A stretch of 49,720 bases of DNA, from NCBI GenBank assembly GCA_013289045.1, contig JABDAU010000020.1:1-49720 (forward strand). The letters are read 5' to 3'. Below the pieces are notes generated by a model that saw only the letters and a program-made list of their open reading frames with translations, ran no database searches and was not told where the DNA came from. The position numbers and the translations under genes were made by a program. Each line of letters opens with the position of its first letter. The first letter of the stretch is position 1. This DNA comes from Bacteroidota bacterium (lineage in GTDB: Bacteria > Bacteroidota > Bacteroidia > Sphingobacteriales > Sphingobacteriaceae). This document shows positions 39,332 through 47,085 of this stretch, piece by piece.

Positions 39332-39553
39332 ATGTATAGTAAAGCCGACTTAATACGTTGCGGGAATAACCTTCGGCGACTTCGCGTGAAGAAAGGCTTG
39401 TTAGTGGAAGCTTTGGCCGCAAGGTCCGGTGTTAATGTCGAAAAGATCATTCAATTTGAATCGGGCAATGGCGGCGATGTTTTACTTAGCGATCTGTTAC
39501 TGCTTGCCGAAACTATGGATGTGTATATACGTGATATTCTTACAGGTCCCTGA
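39332..39553 (+). CDS. XRE-family helix-turn-helix protein, 73 aa
   Basis: A second single-domain HTH protein (CGNNLRRLRVKKGLLVEALA, then RSGVNVEKIIQFESGNGGDV and LLSDLLLLAETMDVYIRDIL). The fold is clear. The first helix uses LLVEALAARSG where LTQEELA is typical, and the recognition helix VNVEKIIQFESG is divergent. Like its neighbour it lacks an effector domain. The two proteins could form a mutual switch, but they have no obvious toxin or phage partner. Confidence 0.82.
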   Translation: MYSKADLIRCGNNLRRLRVKKGLLVEALAARSGVNVEKIIQFESGNGGDVLLSDLLLLAETMDVYIRDILTGP

Positions 39554-39648
39554 GTTTATTTTTTTGTGTCCTCGCAGGCTCTTATTTATTAACCGTTAAA
39601 AATCTTTTTGCGGCGCAAAATTCTCCATCAAAGAAATGTTAGCGGCAA

Positions 39649-41769
39649 TTACCAGCTAACCTTTACTTTTTGATTACCCGAAACAGTAAATTCCAGGTGG
39701 CCGTCTTTGGTTCTCTTCCCATTAAATTCAGGTTTGATCGTGAATTCAGGTAACTTTTCTTCCTGCTTAACCACCATCAGTTTGCAATTTATCCTGCCAT
39801 CGCCAAGAATATTAAATGAAGCTGTCCGTTTATTTATCTTGAAATGCGCCAGCGGGTAATCGCAATAGATCATAAAGTCGTGGTTTGGTATTTTAAAATA
39901 ATGCCTCGGCACTATCCCAAACGCGTTACCTGCTCCGTACACTTCCTGCCCAACTGTCCCGCATTTTTCCCAGCCATCCTGTATGTCTTCAAGCGCTATC
40001 CATAAGTTTGGGTCTACTTCACCGATCTTTGGTTTATCGGCCAGTATTTCTTTAGGCAGCATTGGCGGGTAATAGTAGACGGAGCGGTCGACCAGATAGC
40101 GCAGGTATTCCGCTATCAATAGTGTTACCGAGGACGGCAGCTCAATCCCATCTGCCAGTAACAAATAGTCATGCAACGCGCAAAAAACCTCCTGCTCTTC
40201 ATAAACCGCTGTATAAGGGGCGTCATTCAAAGGAAACAACGCAAAGAACGACGGGAAATGTTTGCCATTGCCGTAGTTACATTCCCACAGATGGACGTTT
40301 TTATAGATGTTCGCGAGGCACAAATAACTCAGGTCGAGATATACCTGCTCTTTCGTTTCTTTAAATAACCGCAGCATGGCGCCTGCGCCAAAAGAAGTAT
40401 TATTGGCCTGGTAAAATAAGCTAAAGCCTAATCCCTTTAAGCGTTTTGCAGCCTTTTTGGCCTCGGTAAGATATTTTTCTTCCCTGGTCAACTCCCAGGC
40501 CTGCAGCATAATGTGTGCATACAGACCGGGCACATCTTTTTCGCCGCCTTCGCCCGGCTTGGTCTCTGCTTTGATCACTGCTAAGGTTTCCATGTGATAA
40601 AATACCGGCCATTGGTAGTCAAAATGATGCGCTACTTTAATGGCGAACCCGATAGAACCCAGAAATAATTTCTCCGCTACCTTATTCCCTTTTAACGCGA
40701 GCCGCGATAGATTTAATAACGGATGGTGCAAGTACCACGAGTCCATTACCATCGGCTTTTTCTGTTCTTCCTCGCCTTCCATCTTATCGGCTACCGCCGG
40801 GTGCCAGCGCATAATGGTTCCCAGTTTTTCATTATAAAAGGCGGGCAATCCGTCCATTATCTTTTTCATTACCTCCAGCTCATGCGCGCCCCACTCGATG
40901 TAGTCCTGCAAGGGCATTAGCACAGCAAGCTGCACCATGATCTCCGGCGGCGTGGCATAATCACAAGCATAGGCGTTGAGGTAACTATGCGCGCTTACCT
41001 GCGACCAGCAAGCCGGATTGTGGATCAGGTCGTGCAGACCTTTGCCAATTATTTCCGGCCATGGCTGGTATTTGGTATCCTCGCGCGGCAACTGTAAATA
41101 GATAGCGGCCAGCAAGTCCATGTATTGCGCCGCCATTGCAGCCTCATCCTTTGGCGGTTGATCGCTGCACAGGATATACCCATCACTAATGATATATCGC
41201 TTTCCTTTTTGTAGTGGTTTATCTTTAGTCGCGGGCAGGCAAAAGCCTATTTCAGGCCATGTACCGCCTACCACTTCAGCGCAGGAGGTTTGAGTATCCT
41301 GGTTATATTCCATCAATGAGCCAAGGTCCTGAAAATACAGGAAAGCTGATTCTTTAGTGCTCGCATAGATCAGGCCTGAACGTGTACCAACTTGCTTAAC
41401 ATGGATTTCGCCTGCTTCCGCTTTCGCGATCAGATCGCGCGGCGAAAAAGGGATGAATAGGTCGGTATTGGGTTGAATGTCTGTTTTAAAATGCACCACA
41501 TTATCTATGGTCTCAACGCTAACGAAGATCTTCCCGGCGCCGGCTTCCATTGACAGGCTTAACCTGTTATCCTTCTCCTGGTGATGGCTGACGGTTAACC
41601 CTCCGCCTGGCGCATAAGCAAGGCGGAGGGCTAACTGATTTTCTGTCAGCAGCCAAAGGGCATCCTCCTGCAAAAAAATGTCGCCATAATCACCCCGATA
41701 TATCGGTGCGGTTTTTCCGTTAAACAGATGATTTGCGGCAGCAGCCCAGGGAGATATGTTTTGTAGCAT
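39649..41769 (-). CDS. Uncharacterised protein, 706 aa, probable carbohydrate-active enzyme
   Basis: I do not recognise a named family. There is no signal peptide or membrane helix, so it is probably cytoplasmic. The N-terminal 210 residues are beta-rich (IYRGDYGDIFLQEDALWLLT, ALRLAYAPGGGLTVSHHQ). The middle (about 215-590) is helical with repeated Trp, His and Tyr (WYLHHPLLNLSRLAL, WPVFYHMETLAVI, HLWECNYGNGKHFPSFFALF) and resembles an alpha/alpha toroid. The last 100 residues are beta-rich again. Beta-sandwich, toroid, beta-sandwich is typical of glycoside hydrolases and polysaccharide lyases. It is divergent from a GH3-GH28 pair, which supports a role in sugar or polyuronate metabolism (inference). 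Confidence 0.7.
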   Translation of the reverse strand: MLQNISPWAAAANHLFNGKTAPIYRGDYGDIFLQEDALWLLTENQLALRLAYAPGGGLTVSHHQEKDNRLSLSMEAGAGKIFVSVETIDNVVHFKTDIQPNTDLFIPFSPRDLIAKAEAGEIHVKQVGTRSGLIYASTKESAFLYFQDLGSLMEYNQDTQTSCAEVVGGTWPEIGFCLPATKDKPLQKGKRYIISDGYILCSDQPPKDEAAMAAQYMDLLAAIYLQLPREDTKYQPWPEIIGKGLHDLIHNPACWSQVSAHSYLNAYACDYATPPEIMVQLAVLMPLQDYIEWGAHELEVMKKIMDGLPAFYNEKLGTIMRWHPAVADKMEGEEEQKKPMVMDSWYLHHPLLNLSRLALKGNKVAEKLFLGSIGFAIKVAHHFDYQWPVFYHMETLAVIKAETKPGEGGEKDVPGLYAHIMLQAWELTREEKYLTEAKKAAKRLKGLGFSLFYQANNTSFGAGAMLRLFKETKEQVYLDLSYLCLANIYKNVHLWECNYGNGKHFPSFFALFPLNDAPYTAVYEEQEVFCALHDYLLLADGIELPSSVTLLIAEYLRYLVDRSVYYYPPMLPKEILADKPKIGEVDPNLWIALEDIQDGWEKCGTVGQEVYGAGNAFGIVPRHYFKIPNHDFMIYCDYPLAHFKINKRTASFNILGDGRINCKLMVVKQEEKLPEFTIKPEFNGKRTKDGHLEFTVSGNQKVKVSW

Positions 41770-42009
41770 GTGGTTATAACCTGATTGTATAACCTTTGTT
41801 TAACAAAATAAATTAATAGGATAGATATTTTATTCGGCGATGAATTATCGCCGGGCTCGGTGGACACACTTGAAATATTTGCCATTAAATAACCTGTATT
41901 TTTACGGCAAAACATGGCACTATTTTATCATTGCTATGATAATTTTTAACCATCACCTATCTTAGTGGGCTGCTTACTCAATTAAAATTTGCAGAAACCA
42001 TACACCGCA
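41770..42009. other. Divergent promoter region of the 706-aa and GH3 genes
   Basis: The 240-bp gap is AT-rich. It holds one clear dyad, CGGCGAT-GAATT-ATCGCCG (41835-41853), with perfect 7-bp arms, which could be a regulator site or a transcript hairpin. No -7 box matches the consensus exactly. Confidence 0.45.
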
Positions 42010-44277
42010 ATGAAAAGGATATTCTTGATCTCCGCTGTTTTATTCAATACGCTATTGGCCAGTGCCCAGCATACTGCCGATCCTATCGATAAGAAGGTAG
42101 ACGCTCTGATCGCCAAAATGACGCTTGAAGAGAAGATCGGCCAGATGACGCAGGTTACGCTTGCCGAAATTGTGCAATCAGGAGGTGATCCGGCTGCTCC
42201 GCAGATCGATATGGCGAAAGTACGCGAGGCGATCACGAAATATCATGTCGGCTCATTTTTAAACGTAACCGCAGGCGCAACCACTCGCGAAACATGGTAC
42301 AAAATTATCAGTGATATACAAAAAGCTGCCGGCGAAGACAGGTTGAAGATCCCCGTGATCTATGGTATCGACGCGATGCACGGAGAGAACTACACTATTG
42401 GTTCTACGCTTTTCCCGCAGGAGATCGGCATGGCGGCAACTTTTAACCCGGCGCTTGCCGAGCGCGAAGCTGCAATCACCGCTTATGAGGTTCGCGCAAG
42501 CTATATCCCCTGGAACTTTTCGCCGGTGCTCGACCTGGGCCGCAACCCGCTTTGGCCGCGTATTTACGAAACTTTTGGCGAAGACCCATACGTAGCTGCC
42601 ACAATGGGGGCAGCCATTATAAAAGGCTACCAGGGTAATGATGTAGGCGATAAATACCACGTTGCCGCCTGTTTAAAGCATTACTTAGGCTACAGCTTCC
42701 CGCTAAATGGTAAAGACCGTACCCCGGCCTGGATACCTGACCGTTACATGCGCGAATATTTCCTGCCCTCGTTTGCAGAGGCAGTAAAAGATGGCGCAAA
42801 ATCCATCATGATCAACTCGTCCGAAATAAATGGCGTGCCTGTACATTCCAGCAAATATCTGCTTACCGACGTGCTGCGCGGCGAACTGCATTTTAAAGGC
42901 ATAGCCGTAACCGATTGGCAGGATATTATATACCTACACGACCGCCACCACATAGCTGCCACCCAAAAAGATGCGGTAATGATAGCCGTAAATGCCGGTG
43001 TTGACATGAGCATGGTGCCTTACGATTATTCATTCTGCGGATATCTGGACGAGCTGGTTAAGGAGGGTAAAGTGCCCATGAGCCGCATCAACGAATCGGT
43101 AAAAAGGATTTTGCGTGTGAAATATGAGCTCGGCTTATTCGAACACCCGGTAGGAAACCCGGATGATTATCCAAAATTTGGCTCGGCTGAATTCAGCGCC
43201 GTAAGCTTAAAAGCTGCAACCGAATCCATTACGCTGCTGAAAAACAATAACAATATCCTACCGCTGAAAAAGGATACAAAAGTGCTGGTAACCGGCCCGG
43301 CAGCCAACACCATGCGTGCGCTTGACGGTGGCTGGAGCTATACCTGGCAAGGCGACCTGAGCGACAAGTTCATACCCGGAAAAAATACCATCCTTAAAGC
43401 CATCCAGCAAAAAATAGGAAAGGACAATGTGGATTACCAGCCCGGCACAACTTATTACGATGCCACCGAAATCGATGCAGCCGTAAAGGCCGCCAAAAAA
43501 GCCGACGTGATCGTGCTTTGCCTCGGCGAGCCATCATATGCCGAAAATGTTGGCAATATTGACGATCTGAACCTGCCCGCAGCACAAACGCAACTGGCAA
43601 ATGCACTGGCGCAAACAGGCAAGCCGATTGTATTGGTAATGGCAGAAGGCCGCCCGCGAATTATTACCGAAGCGGAAAGCAAATCCACCGCTACGCTCAT
43701 GACCTACCTATCCGGCAACGAAGGCGGCAATGCACTGGCCGATATCCTATTTGGTGATGCCAACCCATCGGGCAAATTGCCTATCTCTTACCCGCGCTCC
43801 GCAAACGCGTTGGTAAATTACTATCGTAAAAATATAGAGAACGGTAACAGCGACGATGCCCACGGCTATAATCCGTTGTATGAATTTGGTTACGGCCTGA
43901 GCTATACGACATTTGCCTACAGCAACCTGCACATTAGCAGCCCCTCGCTGAAAGACGGCGAAATGCTAACTGTAACGGTAGATGTAAAAAACACCGGCAG
44001 CCGCGAAGGTAAGGAAAGTGTGCTGCTATACACCAGCCAGCTTTACGCCAGCATCACACCGGATTTCAAACGGTTAAGAAGATTCGACAAGATCAGCCTG
44101 CAGCCGGGCGAGACGAAGACCGTTACGTTTAGGCTGTCGCCAAAAGACATTTCATTTATTAACGACCAAAGCCAGCGTGTAACCGAAGCCGGCGAGTTCA
44201 AGATCCAGATCGGCGACCAGGTGAAGAGCTTTAACTATATAACCAACACCCAGCCATCAAGGACGGGTAAATTATAG
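42010..44277 (+). CDS. bglX: Glycoside hydrolase family 3 beta-glycosidase
   Basis: The predicted protein has 755 residues from the ATG at 42010 (signal peptide RIFLISAVLFNTLLASAQ). A TTG seven codons earlier would hide the signal, so the ATG is preferred. The GH3 N-terminal barrel has MTLEEKIGQMTQ, GIDAMHGENY, RIYETFGEDPY, ACLKHYLGY and the nucleophile Asp302 in GIAVTDWQDI. The alpha/beta sandwich domain contains LCLGEPSYAEN, with the likely acid/base, and the C-terminus is a fibronectin type III fold. The usual substrates are beta-linked glucosides or xylosides released from plant polysaccharide; here the neighbour is GH28. It acts in the periplasm. Confidence 0.9.
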   Translation: MKRIFLISAVLFNTLLASAQHTADPIDKKVDALIAKMTLEEKIGQMTQVTLAEIVQSGGDPAAPQIDMAKVREAITKYHVGSFLNVTAGATTRETWYKIISDIQKAAGEDRLKIPVIYGIDAMHGENYTIGSTLFPQEIGMAATFNPALAEREAAITAYEVRASYIPWNFSPVLDLGRNPLWPRIYETFGEDPYVAATMGAAIIKGYQGNDVGDKYHVAACLKHYLGYSFPLNGKDRTPAWIPDRYMREYFLPSFAEAVKDGAKSIMINSSEINGVPVHSSKYLLTDVLRGELHFKGIAVTDWQDIIYLHDRHHIAATQKDAVMIAVNAGVDMSMVPYDYSFCGYLDELVKEGKVPMSRINESVKRILRVKYELGLFEHPVGNPDDYPKFGSAEFSAVSLKAATESITLLKNNNNILPLKKDTKVLVTGPAANTMRALDGGWSYTWQGDLSDKFIPGKNTILKAIQQKIGKDNVDYQPGTTYYDATEIDAAVKAAKKADVIVLCLGEPSYAENVGNIDDLNLPAAQTQLANALAQTGKPIVLVMAEGRPRIITEAESKSTATLMTYLSGNEGGNALADILFGDANPSGKLPISYPRSANALVNYYRKNIENGNSDDAHGYNPLYEFGYGLSYTTFAYSNLHISSPSLKDGEMLTVTVDVKNTGSREGKESVLLYTSQLYASITPDFKRLRRFDKISLQPGETKTVTFRLSPKDISFINDQSQRVTEAGEFKIQIGDQVKSFNYITNTQPSRTGKL

Positions 44278-44313
44278 AACCAGGATTAAACGGATTTAAT
44301 TGATTTTCAGGAT

Positions 44314-45873
44314 ATGAGAAGGCATTTATTGTTACTTTTTATGCTGCTTGTTAGCGGCCATTGCTTCGCGCAGCTTAAGCAATACAACATCACAAGCTAT
44401 GGCGCAGTACCCAATTCCACCACAGTTTGTACCAAAGCCCTGCAATCCGCCATTGACGATTGCAATGCTCATGGCGGCGGCGATGTGGTTGTGCCTACGG
44501 GCGTGTTCATCATCGGCACAACACACCTAAAAAGCAACGTGAACCTCTACCTGCAAAAAGGCGCGGTATTGCGCGGCAGTCCGAACCTGGATGATTATAC
44601 GCCCTACACACCGGATACGCCATACCAGCACATCCATTTAGGCATGTTCCTGACACAGGATGCGGAGAATGTAAGCATAACCGGCGACGGTCAGTTGGAT
44701 GGTAATGGCGACGCCTATTTTGAATTGGATAAAGCTAAAAAGCTGGATACTTCGGTAACCAAATACTCCCGCCAGGGCGCCAACTTCAGGCATGTGGAAT
44801 CGGGCATAGGCGATGGTCCGATTGTGCCGAAAGACAGGCCTTACCAGATGTTCATCTTCAGCAATTGCAAACGCGTTACCATAAAGGATGTGTTCATCAC
44901 CAAGTCGCCGTTCTGGTGCATGCACATGGCCGATTGCGAATCGGTGCTCATCAGCAACATCCGCCTGTGGACGAATATGCTGGCGCCCAATGCCGACGGC
45001 ATCGACCTTACCAGTTGCACCAACGTGATCGTGACAGGTTGTGATATCCGTACAGGCGATGACTCCTTCGCCATAACCGGTTTCGACCATCATTTCGAAG
45101 TGCCGGGATTTGAGCATTTGCATCATCAGTCGGAAAATATCCTGATCAGCAATTGTAACCTGCAATCGTCGTCATGCGCGCTGCGTATCGGTTTCCTGGA
45201 TCAGAACGATGTGCGCAACGTGCAGGTAACCAACTGCAATATTACCAATTCAAGCCGTGGCATAGGCATATTTTTGAGGGACAAAGGCTCGCTGGAAAAC
45301 CTATCCTTCACCAATATAACCATCGACACCAAACTCCGCACCGGCGACTGGTGGGGCAATGCCGAGCCGATACATATCTCAGCCGTGCGCGGCAAACCCG
45401 GCGTAAAACTGGGTGAGATCCGCCACGTTACTTTTAACAACATTATTTGCAAAGGCGAGAACGGCATGCTGCTGTGGGGAACGGATGAAAGCATACTGCA
45501 CGACATCTACTTTAACCACATCCGTTTTGAACTGACCGATAGCAAGCTGAACGATGTGGCCGGCGGTAACATCGATATGCGAGGTACTTTGTATGTGAAG
45601 GAAGGCCTGTTTAAAAGCGATATCCCAGGACTGCTGGCGCAAAATGTGGATGGTCTGATCATCAACGACTTCCAACTAAAATGGACAGATCCGCGCATGC
45701 CATGGCTCACCAACGGCGTCGAGATCAACCATTTTAAAAACGTAAGGATCACCAACTTTGAAGGCACCGGCGCGCCAAATAATCCGAAAGCTTACCCGGT
45801 TGAAGTAAAGTATGGGGAACATTTTACAACTGATGTTAAGGCTGTAAGTGTGCATCAGGTTGATGTGAAGTAA
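44314..45873 (+). CDS. Glycoside hydrolase family 28 (polygalacturonase-like)
   Basis: A 519-residue secreted right-handed beta-helix protein (signal LLLLFMLLVSGHCFAQ). It shows pectinase features: ITSYGAVPNSTTVCTKALQSAI at the start, NADGIDLTSC and IRTGDDSFAI matching the NTDGID and DD catalytic segments, and repeated helix coils. The GHG and RIK motifs of classic polygalacturonases are not obvious: SCALRIG and SSRGIGIFL occupy those places, so the substrate may differ from homogalacturonan. It lies 36 bp after the GH3 gene, an operon with complementary activities. Confidence 0.85.
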   Translation: MRRHLLLLFMLLVSGHCFAQLKQYNITSYGAVPNSTTVCTKALQSAIDDCNAHGGGDVVVPTGVFIIGTTHLKSNVNLYLQKGAVLRGSPNLDDYTPYTPDTPYQHIHLGMFLTQDAENVSITGDGQLDGNGDAYFELDKAKKLDTSVTKYSRQGANFRHVESGIGDGPIVPKDRPYQMFIFSNCKRVTIKDVFITKSPFWCMHMADCESVLISNIRLWTNMLAPNADGIDLTSCTNVIVTGCDIRTGDDSFAITGFDHHFEVPGFEHLHHQSENILISNCNLQSSSCALRIGFLDQNDVRNVQVTNCNITNSSRGIGIFLRDKGSLENLSFTNITIDTKLRTGDWWGNAEPIHISAVRGKPGVKLGEIRHVTFNNIICKGENGMLLWGTDESILHDIYFNHIRFELTDSKLNDVAGGNIDMRGTLYVKEGLFKSDIPGLLAQNVDGLIINDFQLKWTDPRMPWLTNGVEINHFKNVRITNFEGTGAPNNPKAYPVEVKYGEHFTTDVKAVSVHQVDVK

Positions 45874-45885
45874 TTGTCAGGCAAC

Positions 45886-46392
45886 TTAATTATTTAGATA
45901 ATTCACGTCCCCAAGCGTTTGGCCAAGCCTGTGCATATAACCATAGGATAACTGCAATTTCAGCATTTCCCAATGCGATGCAATATCTGCCAACACAATA
46001 CGCCTGTTGAGCACCGTATCCAGCACAAATCCGTCCTCATCAGCCTGCTCACTTACGGCAAGAATGCATTCACCATGATGCAGTTTGTCTGATAACAGTG
46101 ATAGAAACTGGAATTGTATCTCCTTTTTGTCCCTAACGCTTAAGCGTGGTATTTCAATAATGGAGCTGTGGCTGCCGGCCAGTAAAGCCATTCTGACAGC
46201 AATATTTGCTTCGAAGGAATTATCGTATCGCAAATTGTACTTATCCAGCACAATGGATTCGGTAGGTAATTGTATTACGGAAAAAAGGTTATGGTATACG
46301 GTATCATAATAATACCGCTCCAGGTTGTACTGGCAGGAAATTGTCAACGCCCTGGATATCCAAAATAAATTAAAACGGTCATTCACGCTCAT
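45886..46392 (-). CDS. Hypothetical protein, 168 aa
   Basis: I do not recognise this protein. It is soluble, slightly acidic and rich in aromatic and Leu residues, with no signal peptide. The N-terminal part (FNLFWISRALTISCQYNLER) looks like an amphipathic helix region. The second half alternates helices with a conserved-looking acidic segment (AVSEQADEDGFVLD). It begins 30 bp from a perfect 25-bp palindrome, so its expression is probably controlled by a dimeric regulator. It is convergent with the GH28 gene, with 12 bp between stops. Confidence 0.65.
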   Translation of the reverse strand: MSVNDRFNLFWISRALTISCQYNLERYYYDTVYHNLFSVIQLPTESIVLDKYNLRYDNSFEANIAVRMALLAGSHSSIIEIPRLSVRDKKEIQFQFLSLLSDKLHHGECILAVSEQADEDGFVLDTVLNRRIVLADIASHWEMLKLQLSYGYMHRLGQTLGDVNYLNN

Positions 46393-46422
46393 TGTACCGC
46401 AAATTATATTAAAAAAATGCCT

Positions 46423-46447
46423 CTTACGTATATATAATATACGTAAG
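46423..46447. promoter_or_regulatory. Perfect 25-bp palindrome
   Basis: CTTACGTATAT (46423-46433), a 3-base centre ATA, then ATATACGTAAG (46437-46447). It lies 30 bp upstream of the 168-residue gene and would overlap its promoter. It is too AT-rich and lacks the T run expected of a terminator, so an operator is more likely. Confidence 0.6.
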
Positions 46448-46588
46448 GAGTTGACTACTTGGTTGTTTTGGGGTTTAAAAAATTATTGCGACAGGTTTAA
46501 TTACCCCAACCGATACAAATGTGAAAAATGTTTTCCCGGTAATTAATAAGTTAAATCTTCGGAATAATAATCATCTGTATAAGGTAAA

Positions 46589-46764
46589 TTACCTCGCCGG
46601 CTTTTCACCGCCGTGTTTGCGATTTTTCAATTCTGCAGCCACGCTGTCTTCCATTGTGCCCGATACTGCGGCTTCGGTCGCGCGCGTTCGGTGGTATCAT
46701 CGCTTGGCGACACCTGGCTCTTTTTTGCCTTGATGTCCTTGCCGGGAGTAGTTAATTTATTCAT
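46589..46764 (-). pseudogene. Small hydrophilic protein gene with a frameshift at a (CG)4 tract
   Basis: Starting from the ATG at 46764 the frame gives a plausible hydrophilic protein up to DDTTER. It then runs into a (CG)4 tract (46679-46686), and the continuing frame reads a Pro/Lys-rich tail and stops at 46627. In another frame after the tract the sequence reads ATEAAVSGTMEDSVAAELKN and RKHGGEKPAR and stops at 46589, with much more natural composition. Removing one CG unit joins the two into a 57-residue protein. It may be a real frameshift, a slippage switch or a sequencing error. I recognise no family. Confidence 0.45.
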
Positions 46765-46777
46765 ATCAGGTTTCAGT

Positions 46778-47014
46778 TTAAATATTGTACGATTCTATTT
46801 CGTCGGCTATCAGGTTTAGCAAGTCTTCCTTTTCAACGCCGCCATCTTTGCAAATATGCAGGTGCTTATGCGGGCCGGGCTCAAAACTGACCACAAATAC
46901 ATCTTTTTTGTACACCTCAAACTTGCAGCTTGCGCCATCGTGATGCATGTAATCGCGCACTTCAAAGTGGTGATGCTCATCATTATAGCTTACCGAAATT
47001 TCAAACAGTTCCAT
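46778..47014 (-). CDS. Small hypothetical protein, 78 aa, His-rich
   Basis: A soluble protein with no known family to me. It contains several His residues (EHHHFEVRDYMHH, PHKHLHIC) and two Cys, which could bind metal, and an acidic helix at the C-terminus. The predicted fold is mostly beta followed by one helix. It is transcribed divergently from ligD and lies 13 bp upstream of the frameshifted small gene on the same strand, so the two may form a small operon. Confidence 0.6.
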   Translation of the reverse strand: MELFEISVSYNDEHHHFEVRDYMHHDGASCKFEVYKKDVFVVSFEPGPHKHLHICKDGGVEKEDLLNLIADEIESYNI

Positions 47015-47085
47015 TTAGTATCAGGTTATAAATAGCAAACCATTATTATGGCTAAATTGTTGTATGTATATAGAAAAGAGTAATT

